DNA from: Leclercia pneumoniae
GTDB lineage: Bacteria > Pseudomonadota > Gammaproteobacteria > Enterobacterales > Enterobacteriaceae
Direction of reading: 5' to 3'
Assembly (NCBI RefSeq): GCF_017348915.1
Contig: NZ_CP071383.1
Span: 1,922,001 to 1,986,000 of the forward strand
Length of the DNA stretch: 64,000 nucleotides
The stretch's first letter is position 1, and each line of letters begins with the position of its first letter. Both the position numbers and the translations under genes were made by a program. Shown here piece after piece: positions 47,863-56,206 of the stretch. The notes under the pieces were generated by a model. That model made no database searches. It was not told where the DNA came from and was given only the letters and a program-made list of their open reading frames with translations.

Positions 47863-48744
47863 CTAACCGTGGCCGCCACTGGCGCTAAGCGTGTTGAGCC
47901 GGTTCATCTGCTCCGGTGAGAGCAGCACCTCCGCTGCCGCCAGATTTTCCCGCAGATGCGTCACCGAAGAGGTACCGGGGATAAGCAGAATATTCGGCGA
48001 GCGTTGAAGTAGCCACGCAAGCGCTATCTGCTTCGGCGTGGCGCCCGCCTCCTCGGCAATCTGATTGAGCAGCGACGACTGTAGCGGTGTGAAGCCGCCT
48101 AACGGGAAGAAGGGTACGTAAGCAACGCCCAGCCCCGCAAGTGAGTCGATAAATGCGTCATCGTTTCGGCTGACAATATTGTATTGATTCTGTACACAAA
48201 CAATGTCCGTGATGGCTTTAGCCTCGGCGAACTGGGCAGGCGTGATGTTGCTCAATCCCAGATGGCGGATGAGCCCCTGCTCCTGCAGCCTGACCAGCGC
48301 CTCCAGAGGGGCTGCAAGCGATCCCTCTTCGGGCCCGTTTACCCCACCAAGCCTCAGATTCACCACATCCAGCGCCTGCAGGCCCAGCGTCTCCAGGTTT
48401 TCATGCACGGCGCGTTCAAGTCCGTCCGGGCTGATCTCAGGCTGCCATGAGGCGTCAGCGCCGCGCACGTAGCCCACCTTGGTGACCAGCGTCAGGTTTT
48501 CAGGATAGGGCCAGAGCGCTTCGCGTATCAGCTGGTTGGAAACGTCAGGGCCATAAAATTGCGCCGTATCCAGATGATTTACACCAAGCGCAACAGCCTC
48601 GCGCAGTACCGAAAGGGCCGCCTCTTTGTCATGTGGGGGCCCCCATACATGCGGGCCGGGTAACTGCATGGTGCCATAACCCATTCGGCCCAGATTAAGC
48701 CGGGTGCCGGCGGGGGGGTACGTTTTAGGCATGCGATTGATCAT
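47863..48744 (-). CDS. PdxI/YdbC-like aldo/keto reductase
   Basis: A 293-residue aldo/keto reductase similar to E. coli PdxI (pyridoxal reductase): LGRMGYGTMQLPGPHVWGPP, the catalytic DTAQFYGP, and YVPFFPLGGFTPLQSS plus WLLQRSPNILLIPGTSSV. AGGA 8 nt upstream of the ATG at 48744 sets the start; the longer frame begins inside the operator region. It is divergent from a TetR gene, with two palindromic operators between. It may reduce pyridoxal or another small aldehyde; the substrate is not proven. Confidence 0.82.
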   Translation of the reverse strand: MINRMPKTYPPAGTRLNLGRMGYGTMQLPGPHVWGPPHDKEAALSVLREAVALGVNHLDTAQFYGPDVSNQLIREALWPYPENLTLVTKVGYVRGADASWQPEISPDGLERAVHENLETLGLQALDVVNLRLGGVNGPEEGSLAAPLEALVRLQEQGLIRHLGLSNITPAQFAEAKAITDIVCVQNQYNIVSRNDDAFIDSLAGLGVAYVPFFPLGGFTPLQSSLLNQIAEEAGATPKQIALAWLLQRSPNILLIPGTSSVTHLRENLAAAEVLLSPEQMNRLNTLSASGGHG

Positions 48745-48814
48745 GAAATTATCCTGGAATGGGAAAAAGAAGGCCAGTTGAGCGCTTGTAGAGGCCGGGT
48801 TTGCCGGGCTAATA

Positions 48815-48829
48815 TTGCACCGGGTGCAA
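48815..48829. promoter_or_regulatory. TetR-type operator 1 (AKR/TetR divergon)
   Basis: TTGCACCGGGTGCAA is a perfect 7-1-7 palindrome in the intergenic region, 24 bp centre to centre from a second copy. It probably binds the adjacent TetR protein and covers the reductase promoter. Confidence 0.7.
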
Positions 48830-48838
48830 ATAAATATA

Positions 48839-48853
48839 TTGCACTGAGTGCAA
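48839..48853. promoter_or_regulatory. TetR-type operator 2 (AKR/TetR divergon)
   Basis: TTGCACTGAGTGCAA is a perfect 7-1-7 palindrome that extends to 10-bp arms (48836-48856). It shares the TTGCAC/GTGCAA arms with operator 1 and lies 27 bp upstream of the TetR start. Confidence 0.72.
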
Positions 48854-48879
48854 TATTTCAATGATGACGGGAAAGTAAC

Positions 48880-49482
48880 GTGTCGGACGGATTAAAAAAA
48901 GCAGAAGGTACCCGTGAAAGAAAGCGACGGGAAACGCATCGAAAGCTCACCGAAACGGGGTTAACTCTGTTTGCGCAGAAGGGGTTTGAGGGTACAACGC
49001 TGGATGACATTGCCAGTGCGGCGGGTATTGCCCGGCGCACCTTTTTCCACTATTTCAGCTCCAAAGAAGAGATTATCCTCGCATGGCAGAACGGCCTGCC
49101 CGAATCTTTGTATGCAGAAATAGTCAGCCGTGGCAACAGCACGACGCCGTTCGGCGTGGTCAGTGAAGCGCTGCTGGCCATGACCATCAGCATGGATCCG
49201 GATATTGCCGCACTGATTGCCCGACTGACGCAGTCGAACGAACAACTGCGCATGGGTAATCAGATGAAGTTTCTCAGAATGGAAGAGGCCGCTTATGCCG
49301 CACTTTGCGCGCTCTGGCCTGCACCACAAGGCGCGCCGGCTCTAAAAATGGCGGCCATGGCAGCCACAGGCGCGATGCGCCTCGCAGTCGATGACTGGCT
49401 GTGCGAAGCGTGCCAAAAGCCTCTTGGCGATTACCTCAGGGCGAATATTCTCTCTTTGCAGTCTGAACTGTTTGGCGATTAA
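48880..49482 (+). CDS. TetR-family repressor of the AKR gene
   Basis: A 200-residue TetR regulator with a basic N-terminal arm (GTRERKRRETHRKL) and helix-turn-helix TLDDIASAAGIARRTFFHYFSSKEEI (about residues 40-65). It starts with GTG, preceded by GGGAAAG. The ligand domain shows no feature that identifies the inducer. The divergent layout and the twin operators suggest local control of the aldo/keto reductase and itself. Confidence 0.85.
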   Translation: MSDGLKKAEGTRERKRRETHRKLTETGLTLFAQKGFEGTTLDDIASAAGIARRTFFHYFSSKEEIILAWQNGLPESLYAEIVSRGNSTTPFGVVSEALLAMTISMDPDIAALIARLTQSNEQLRMGNQMKFLRMEEAAYAALCALWPAPQGAPALKMAAMAATGAMRLAVDDWLCEACQKPLGDYLRANILSLQSELFGD

Positions 49483-49512
49483 GCCCCGGGCGCCGGTCAT
49501 TCCAGGGTTCGC

Positions 49513-50847
49513 TTAACGATCGGTCTCCCAGGCAATGGCCGCGTTCACTGCAGTCAGGGCGTCCTTTAGCTGCGGCATGCTGACTGAACCAAGGGCGAGG
49601 CGAATGGCGTGCGGCACATGCGTTGAGGTGCAGAATGGTTCTGCCGTTGAGACCGAAATCTGTTGCTGGGCTAACTGCTGGACCAGCCGGTCGGCCCGAA
49701 CCTCCTGCGGAAGCGGTAACCAGAGAAAGTAAGCGTTGGGATGGCTTACGCAGGCGTAGCTAGAGAGTATTTTTCGGGCCAGCCCCTGGCGTTGACGTGC
49801 ATCCCGTCTTTTGAGTGATTCGAAGCGTTTAATCGTGCCATCTTTAATCCAGCCGCAAACGATGGAGACCATCAGGGAAGGGGTATTCCATGTCGTGGCT
49901 CTGATAGCCCGTTCCAGCGCACCCCGCATCATCCCAGGGCAAACGACGACGCCGACGCGTAAGCCGGTCGCCACGTTTTTCGCGAATCCGGTTACGTAAA
50001 CCGTCCGTTCGGGCGCGTAGGCGGCAAGCGGGGGCAGGGGGCGCTGAACAAGAAAAGCATAGGCTGCATCTTCAATGATGAGCAGATTGTAGGTTCTGGC
50101 GATCAGCGCGAGTTCGCGTCGTTGGGCGTCGTTCAGGACCCAGCCAAGCGGATTATGTAGCGTGGGCATCGTATATATCGCGCGAATACGTCTGCGCTGG
50201 CACAGCCCCCTGAGCGCGTTCAGATCGGGGCCGGTGGCTTCAACAGGGATGGCGACAAGCTCCAGATGATACAGACGGGCCAGCGCGATAAAACCGGGAT
50301 AGATCAGCGCATCAACAGCCACCACATCCCCCGGATTCAGTAACCCCATCACCGTAACCGCCAGACCGTGCTGCGCACCATTCACGATCAGGATGTCATC
50401 TGCAGAACGCTGAATACCGGCCGAACTAAGCCATGAGGCAATGGTTTCCCTGTCGTTTTGTCTTCCGGCGTGCGGCTGATAACGCAGCAGGGAAGCCAGA
50501 TCGCCTGAGGTGGCCAGTTGCCGCAGGGCTTCGCGTAACCGTTCCGCCTGATCCGGCAGAGAGGGGTAGTTGAAGTTGAGGTCCAGAATATCCGAGGCTA
50601 CCGCGTACTGATCAATGCCCAACCCCGCGGGCAGGGAAATTTCTCTGACGAACGTTCCTCTGCCGGTTTCTCCACTCACCAGACCCATGGCTTCCAGCTC
50701 AGCGTAAACGCGGGTAGCGGTGGCCAGCGAAATATGTTTCTCAGCAGCAAGCGCCCGGTGCGTAGGAAGACGTGTGCCCGGGGCAAGCGTGCCGCTGCGG
50801 ATGGCGGAGGCAAACGCATCCACGATAGCTTTATACCGCGCTTTCAT
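49513..50847 (-). CDS. MocR-type (GntR/aminotransferase) regulator
   Basis: A 444-residue fusion of an N-terminal GntR winged helix (ALAPGTRLPTHRALAAEKHISLATATRVYAEL-type segment, about 19-52, with GETGRGTFV at 60-68) and a fold-type I aminotransferase domain. The PLP lysine is in VTGFAKNVATGLRVG and the cofactor Asp in IIEDAAYAFL. MocR proteins use PLP or an amino-compound adduct as effector. It is divergent from an EamA exporter gene, its likely target. Confidence 0.88.
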   Translation of the reverse strand: MKARYKAIVDAFASAIRSGTLAPGTRLPTHRALAAEKHISLATATRVYAELEAMGLVSGETGRGTFVREISLPAGLGIDQYAVASDILDLNFNYPSLPDQAERLREALRQLATSGDLASLLRYQPHAGRQNDRETIASWLSSAGIQRSADDILIVNGAQHGLAVTVMGLLNPGDVVAVDALIYPGFIALARLYHLELVAIPVEATGPDLNALRGLCQRRRIRAIYTMPTLHNPLGWVLNDAQRRELALIARTYNLLIIEDAAYAFLVQRPLPPLAAYAPERTVYVTGFAKNVATGLRVGVVVCPGMMRGALERAIRATTWNTPSLMVSIVCGWIKDGTIKRFESLKRRDARQRQGLARKILSSYACVSHPNAYFLWLPLPQEVRADRLVQQLAQQQISVSTAEPFCTSTHVPHAIRLALGSVSMPQLKDALTAVNAAIAWETDR

Positions 50848-50910
50848 AGATTGTATCCATGACGATTATTTGATTGTCATAAATGGTGGGCCTTAGCATG
50901 GCGGGAGTCA

Positions 50911-50927
50911 ACTTCAGTCGCTGAAGT
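50911..50927. promoter_or_regulatory. Inverted repeat between MocR and EamA genes
   Basis: ACTTCAG-TCG-CTGAAGT is a perfect 7-3-7 inverted repeat 27 bp upstream of the exporter start. A looser ATGAC/GTCAT pair lies at 50862-50882. Either may be bound by the MocR regulator; MocR sites are often direct repeats, so this is tentative. Confidence 0.35.
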
Positions 50928-50953
50928 AGTGTCCTAACTTTGAGAGGTCTAAA

Positions 50954-51848
50954 GTGGTAACAAACGAAGTCAGTGAAACGCGCCCAGGGGGCAGGTCCGG
51001 CTGGTTAAGCGGCCTGATGGGAGTGGTTATTTTCAGTGGTTCGCTCCCCGCAACCCGGATAGCGGTACAGGAAATCGATCCCTTTTTTTCTGACATTTCT
51101 GCGCGCCTCCCTTGCCGGTGGGCTGGCATTAGCATTGGTCTTATTTTGTCGACAACAACGCCCCAGGGCTCAACAATGCCTGTCGCTGCTTATTGTCTCC
51201 CTGGGCGTGGTGGTGGGTTTTCCTTTGCTGACTGCCATGGCGCTGCAGCATGTGTCCTCCGCTCACTCCATTGTATTTTTGGGGCTGTTGCCCATGGCGA
51301 CCGCTACGTTTGGCGTTGTCCGAGGGGGGGAGAGGCCCCGGCTGGCTTTCTGGCTATTTTCTGCGATTGGTAGCCTGCTGGTGATGGGTTTCGCGCTGTC
51401 GCAGGGATCCACCGTCTCCTTCACGGGCGATCTGCTGATGCTGGCCGCCGTGGTTGTCTGTGGTCTTGGCTATGCTGAAGGCGCAGTGCTCTCACGTGAA
51501 CTGGGAGGCTTGCAGGTGATCTGCTGGGCGTTGATCCTCTCCCTGCCGCTGATGCTGCTCGCTACTTATGCGACAATGCCAGAAAACATGGCGGTGATAA
51601 GCCTGCAAGGGTGGGCCGCGCTGGGGTATGTCTCCCTGTTCAGTATGCTGATCGGTTTTATTTTCTGGTATCGGGGGCTGGCGGCTGGCGGCATTGCCGC
51701 GGTAGGGCAGCTCCAGTTGCTGCAGCCCTTCTTCGGCCTGGGCCTCTCGGCAACACTGCTCTCTGAAACAGTCAGCCCACTTATGCTGTTGGTTACGCTG
51801 GGGGTGATCCTCTGCGTCATCGGATCCCGCAGGTTTGCTCAGGTATGA
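50954..51848 (+). pseudogene. EamA/DMT-family exporter gene with a poly-T frameshift
   Basis: Two overlapping frames together give one drug/metabolite transporter of about 297 residues with ten helices. Frame one starts at a GTG with GAGAGG upstream and reads GVVIFSGSLPATRIAVQEIDPFF; after the T7 run at 51083-51089 the sequence continues properly only in another frame (LTFLRASLAGGLALALVLFC, then two EamA halves up to 51848). Removing one T restores the full protein. It is a decaying gene, a slippage-dependent gene or a sequencing error. The second frame alone (from about 51135) lacks the first two helices. Confidence 0.8.
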
Positions 51849-51932
51849 GGGCGGGCTTCCGGGTATCGGCTATGGCCGAACACGGGTGGTGCTGTATGCA
51901 CTCTGCGTCCGCCTTTGAGCCCTGCACAACCG

Positions 51933-52538
51933 TCAGGCGGTTTCGTTTCCTGTATTACGTAAGCCGCCTGCAAGTAGGGTAAATACCTCAATCACTTTTG
52001 GCAGCGTCTGTTGCGGAGCATCGCTGGCGGCGATCAAAAGTGCCGCATTCAGCGCAGCGCTGTTCAACAGGTGAGCCGCGGCTTTCGCGTCTACCTCTTT
52101 GAGAATGTTGCGCTCGATTAGCTCAGAAACAGTCTGGCGGGTGGCTTCCAGACAGCTATTCTGGCTTGGCCATTGGGAGGGATCGCCCAAAAAAGCCGGG
52201 CCATCAAGCAGCACGATGCGCCTGACTTCAGGATCCAGGGCCATTTTTATGTAGGCAATGCCTTCTGCCAGTATCCTCTCCCAGTCGTCGCGGGCCGTCA
52301 CGGCGGCCGCTTTAGCACGTTGCGCCATTTCACCATCCACCTGCGCAACAACCGCGGCGAGTAACCCTTTTTTATCGCCAAAGGTGTGGTAGAGCGCCCC
52401 GCGGGTGAGACCTACGCTTGCGGTCAACTCATCCATTGAAACCTCGGCAAAGCCTTTTTCAGCAAACGCCTTACGCGCTGCGGCAATCATTTTTGCGCGG
52501 TTTTCTTCCATCATCTCGACGCGGCGTTTCGCAGCCAT
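51933..52538 (-). CDS. TetR-family regulator
   Basis: A 201-residue TetR protein starting MAAKRRVEMMEENRAKM, with helix-turn-helix VSMDELTASVGLTRGALYHTFGDKKGLL (about 33-60) and a C-terminal domain of the type seen in YcdC-like or PsrA-like regulators. AAGGAG 6 nt upstream of the ATG at 52538 is preferred over the longer frame. It is divergent from a RidA-like gene; three copies of an ACATAC-N5-GTATGT palindrome lie between. Confidence 0.86.
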   Translation of the reverse strand: MAAKRRVEMMEENRAKMIAAARKAFAEKGFAEVSMDELTASVGLTRGALYHTFGDKKGLLAAVVAQVDGEMAQRAKAAAVTARDDWERILAEGIAYIKMALDPEVRRIVLLDGPAFLGDPSQWPSQNSCLEATRQTVSELIERNILKEVDAKAAAHLLNSAALNAALLIAASDAPQQTLPKVIEVFTLLAGGLRNTGNETA

Positions 52539-52553
52539 AGCACTCTCCTTTTG

Positions 52554-52626
52554 ACATACGCGATGTATCTCACTTGACATACATCGCGTATGTGATATCT
52601 ATTTAACATACATAGCGTATGTTAAA
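52554..52626. promoter_or_regulatory. Three tandem TetR operators (TetR/RidA divergon)
   Basis: ACATAC-N5-GTATGT occurs exactly at 52577-52593 (spacer ATCGC) and 52606-52622 (spacer ATAGC, arms extending to 10 bp), and with two changes at 52554-52570. Spacing between copies is 23 and 29 bp. Clustered operators directly before the TetR gene indicate autoregulation and control of the RidA-like gene. Confidence 0.75.
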
Positions 52627-52683
52627 CCAACTGCAGCTCTCTTGCTTATCGAATTCGACCCTGGAACAAAAAGAGGAATCCCT

Positions 52684-53085
52684 GTGATCCAACGCGAACC
52701 TGTTTTTCCCCCAAACCGCCATGCGCTTTATGATGCGCACGGTTATTCTGCGGCAATTCGTTCAGGCGATTTGCTTTTTGTTTCAGGCCAGGTCGGAAGT
52801 CGCGATGATGGCACACCCGAACCGGATTTTGCCGCCCAGGTTCAGTTAGCCTTCGATAACCTGGAAGCGACGCTTTCGGCGGCCGGCTGCACATTTGATG
52901 ATCTTATTGATGTCACGACCTTTCATACCGATCCAGAAAACCAGTTTCCTGTCATTATGCAGGTTAAAAACGCAATATTTCAGCAGCCCCCTTATCCAAA
53001 CTGGACCGCAGTTGGCGTAACCTGGCTTGCTGGGTTTGATTTTGAAATTAAGGTTATTGCCCGTATCCCTGGCGCTGCGCAATAA
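52684..53085 (+). CDS. RidA/YjgF-family protein
   Basis: A 133-residue RidA-superfamily protein: HALYDAHGYSAAIRSGDLLFVSGQVG, DNLEATLSAAGCTFDDLIDVTTFHTD, and a C-terminal VGVTWLAGFDFEIKVIARIP. Canonical RidA proteins have an Arg in the last segment (near residue 105) that binds the imine acid; no such Arg is seen in NWTAVGVTWL, so it belongs to a non-RidA subgroup. Start GTG at 52684 with AGAGGA 6 nt upstream; a longer TTG start is less likely. Function unknown. Confidence 0.8.
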   Translation: MIQREPVFPPNRHALYDAHGYSAAIRSGDLLFVSGQVGSRDDGTPEPDFAAQVQLAFDNLEATLSAAGCTFDDLIDVTTFHTDPENQFPVIMQVKNAIFQQPPYPNWTAVGVTWLAGFDFEIKVIARIPGAAQ

Positions 53086-53409
53086 CGCTGAATCTTTATC
53101 CACGCTGGCGGGTCGGTTGTGAGACTCGCTAGCGAAGCAGGCCAAAACGTTAATTCTCTGAAATCAAGGTTAACGACCCGCCTGGCGCTGCTCTGAAGGC
53201 GATTCCCTGGCGATAAACACCCCTCGATAGCACAACCAGGATTAATGTCAGGCTTATCGGCGTAAGCCCCTTCTCTTCCCTGCCGTATAAAGATGCGCTA
53301 CTCTGATAAATGCGTTTGCACTCAATGCGATATGGAATCTGTGTACTTGCTTAATTCATCAAAGCAGGTGGGCTGACATTTATAGGTTATTGTCATCAAA
53401 GGTTAGAGA
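53086..53409. other. RidA-cat intergenic region
   Basis: These 324 bp contain no gene that I can support. GGCGGGTCG (53107-53115) and its complement CGACCCGCC (53174-53182) could form a long-range stem. The right half becomes AT-rich toward the cat gene. A promoter for cat is expected but I cannot fix it. Confidence 0.55.
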
Positions 53410-54086
53410 ATGAAAAAAATAACGCCTGGATATATGCCTGTCGATTTATCTCGTTGGCCCAGAAAAGAGCACTTTGAGGTATTTCAGTCCTTTGCGCAAA
53501 GTACAATCAACCAGACCGTAGAACTGGATATTACCGCGCTGCACAAACATATCAAAAACGTTGGCTGGAAGTTTTACCCGACGATAATTTTTCTTATTTC
53601 GAAAATCGTTAATAGCCATGCGGAGTTCCGTATGGCTATAAAAGATAACGAGCTTGTCATCTGGGATGAAATACATCCGCAATACACTATTTTCCATAAT
53701 GAAACGGAGACCTTTTCATCATTATGGAGCCATTACGATGGCAATATTCACCATTTTCAGCAGGTCTATTCAGAAGATGTGGCACGCTATGGGGATAATT
53801 TAGCCTATTGGCCTAAAGAACAGTCGCTGGAAAATGTCTTTTTCGTCTCGGCTATTCCCTGGGTCACCTTTACCAGTTTCAATGTCAACGTTGCGAACAT
53901 GCAGAACTTTTTTCTCCGATGTTTACGCTTGGTAAATATTATCAAAAAGAGGAAAAAATGGTCTTGCCGCTCGCCGTTCAGGTGCACCATTCCGTGTGCG
54001 ACGGCTTCCATCTGGCAAGACTTTATAACGAGTTGCAAGCGCTGTGTAATGACATAGAGAACCTGGCAGATGCCCAGCAAGCGTAG
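53410..54086 (+). pseudogene. Type A chloramphenicol acetyltransferase gene with a poly-T frameshift
   Basis: The first frame reads as Cat[63 protein letters not shown]. After the T6 run at 53908-53913 the frame breaks; the reading frame shifted by one base continues with [21 protein letters not shown] and the catalytic HHSVCDGFH to a TAG at 54084. One added T would restore a 225-residue enzyme. As written, the active-site His is lost and the product ends at 54057 with an unrelated tail. The gene is AT-richer than its neighbours, which suggests transfer. Confidence 0.85.
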
Positions 54087-54293
54087 AAGGGCACCTGCAT
54101 AGATTCAGTCCGCAGGAGATTGTTGCAGTGACTGTAAATGACTCATTGTGTCTCCTGTTTTCTGAATGATTTCGACAACGCTGTGGCACTGTCGCGTTGA
54201 ATTCAGGAACACGTTAAGACGAAGGCGGCGGAGGAAAAAGAGGGCTTTTCAGGTAGGTGTTTCTCTCTGAAAGAGAAAGTGCCAGCCAAATGA

Positions 54294-54323
54294 GGGCGCG
54301 ACCGCGTTGCCGGGATCGCGCCC
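54294..54323 (-). terminator. Hairpin after the OYE gene
   Basis: GGGCGCGA and TCGCGCCC form an 8-bp stem just beyond the stop codon of the OYE gene. No T-run follows on the minus strand, so termination is uncertain. A second stem (TTTCTCT/AGAGAAA) lies at 54260-54278. Confidence 0.45.
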
Positions 54324-54328
54324 ATTCG

Positions 54329-55432
54329 TCAGGATTTAAACAGGTTTTTCAGCGTATGGGGCTGGCAACGCAGATACTGATCCGGGGCATGCACCTGGGC
54401 TCCCAGCGCAGCGGCGGCGTGCCATGGCCAGCGCGGGTTATACAGCGCGCCACGGGCAATGCCGATGAAATCGGCGTCGCCGCTGGCCACGATCGATTCC
54501 GCATGTTCAGGCTCGGTGATGAGTCCGACCGCCACCACCGGAATGTTAACGGCCGCTTTCACCGCTCTGGCCAGTGGAACCTGGTAGCCGGGATAGACCT
54601 CAATCTTTTGATCCGGATGCAGGCCGCCGCTGGAGACGTGAATCACATCCACCCCACGCGCTTCCAGCATTTTAGAAAAGGCGACGGCCTCTTCCAGGTC
54701 AAAGCCGCCTTCCACCCAGTCCGTTGCCGAAATTCGCACGCTGATCGCTCTCTCTGCCGGGAAGGCTTCGCGTACCACGTCGAAAATTTCCAGCGGGAAT
54801 CGGGCACGGTTTTCCAGGGAACCGCCGTATTCATCCGTGCGCTGGTTAGAAAGTGGAGAGAGGAACTGATGCAGCAAATAGCCATGTGCGGCATGGATCT
54901 GGATCAGGTCAATTCCCAACCGGGCGGCGCGTTTAGCAGCGCTGGCGAACTGCTCGCGGATTTCGGCTAGACCCTCTCGGTCAAGGGCGGTGGGAACGGT
55001 ATAGCCTTCGCTGTAGGGGAGCGGAGAGGGGGCCAGCGTCTGCCAGCCACCCTGCTGGTCGGGTGCGATTTGTCCCGGCTTCTCCCAGGGTCTGTGGGTG
55101 GAGGCTTTACGGCCTGCATGCGCCAGCTGAATGGCAACAGGGATAGGGGACCACTTGCGAATGGTTTCCAGCACCCGGCCCATTGCCGCTTCGGTTTTAT
55201 CATCATAAAGCCCGACGTCCGCCCAGGTGATCCTCCCTTCCGGGGAGACGGACGCCGCCTCAATCGTCAGCAAGCCAGCACCGGAGAGGGCCAGCTGCCC
55301 CAGATGGAGCGTGTGCCAGTCAGTCATGCAGCCCTCTTCGGCGGAATACTGACACATCGGGGCGATGACGATACGGTTTTCAATTTCCAGATTACGAATA
55401 CGTAACGGTGTAAACAATTTCGGTTTAGACAT
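54329..55432 (-). CDS. YqjM/XenA-type Old Yellow Enzyme
   Basis: A 367-residue FMN ene-reductase of the thermophilic-like (YqjM) class: NRIVIAPMCQYSAEEG has the Cys near residue 25 that modulates the flavin, [31 protein letters not shown] with the substrate histidines, and QYLRCQP at the C-terminus. It differs clearly from NemA in the same window. GGAG 8 nt upstream fixes the start. It lies downstream of a small membrane protein gene and divergent from a LysR regulator. Substrate unknown. Confidence 0.88.
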   Translation of the reverse strand: MSKPKLFTPLRIRNLEIENRIVIAPMCQYSAEEGCMTDWHTLHLGQLALSGAGLLTIEAASVSPEGRITWADVGLYDDKTEAAMGRVLETIRKWSPIPVAIQLAHAGRKASTHRPWEKPGQIAPDQQGGWQTLAPSPLPYSEGYTVPTALDREGLAEIREQFASAAKRAARLGIDLIQIHAAHGYLLHQFLSPLSNQRTDEYGGSLENRARFPLEIFDVVREAFPAERAISVRISATDWVEGGFDLEEAVAFSKMLEARGVDVIHVSSGGLHPDQKIEVYPGYQVPLARAVKAAVNIPVVAVGLITEPEHAESIVASGDADFIGIARGALYNPRWPWHAAAALGAQVHAPDQYLRCQPHTLKNLFKS

Positions 55433-55537
55433 GCTTATCGCTCCAGCTTTAACGTAAAGATTCTCTACCTTACTGATACTTATTTCTAATCCTGTTACGC
55501 ATTTGTGCCCTAAAGGCGCGGTGACTGGCAATGCAGG

Positions 55538-56086
55538 TCAGGGGGCTTGCTGCACGATTTTACAGTAGAGCGCTCCCAGTAGAGCCAGATCGACCAGCAG
55601 GGCGACCGCAGGGGTTATGCCCAGCAGCGCAGAGACGTTCAGGATCAGCAGGCTGCTCAGGATGACAAAGAGTACAATGACAAGGCGCAGTAAACGTCCG
55701 GGACGTTCGCCCTGCCACTGGCATTGCACTGCTCTGCTCGCTACTCCCTGCCCAGCCCCAACGCAGACCATGCCGACAAGCTGCCCATACTCCTGAAGGT
55801 AATGATGCGTAGCAAAGCGTATCAGTATCAGTCCGCCAGCAGTGGCGACAAATCCATAGCATAGACGACGTAACGTCGGCAGGGGGGACATCATGCCTCT
55901 CTTTGTCAGCCGGTAGCTGCAAAAGAAGGCCATCAGCCAGACAGCGGCATGTATCAGGCTGAGACTGGTTTCAGCCGTGAAAAACAGCGTCAGCTCAGCG
56001 CCCAGCAGACTGAATAGCATACAGGAGGCGATGTTTCGCGCCTCTGCCGGGAGGCGACCTGCGTCGTGTAAAGTGGACAGTGACAT
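55538..56086 (-). CDS. Small integral membrane protein, unknown
   Basis: A 182-residue protein starting MSLSTLHDAGRLPAEARN, with four to five hydrophobic segments (about residues 20-40, 45-60, 75-95, 100-118, 132-175). TGAGG lies 6 nt before the ATG. I do not recognise the family. It is on the strand of the OYE gene with a 105-bp gap and is divergent from the LysR gene. Confidence 0.65.
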   Translation of the reverse strand: MSLSTLHDAGRLPAEARNIASCMLFSLLGAELTLFFTAETSLSLIHAAVWLMAFFCSYRLTKRGMMSPLPTLRRLCYGFVATAGGLILIRFATHHYLQEYGQLVGMVCVGAGQGVASRAVQCQWQGERPGRLLRLVIVLFVILSSLLILNVSALLGITPAVALLVDLALLGALYCKIVQQAP

Positions 56087-56206
56087 AAAAACCTCAGGGT
56101 AAGCGAAAATAAAATTCATCCATTAAGGAATGTGTAATAAGCTTATTGCCTGCGTTATCAGTGAATCAAAGTCATTGTTTTCAGCCATAGATGAGATTAA
56201 TTCATC

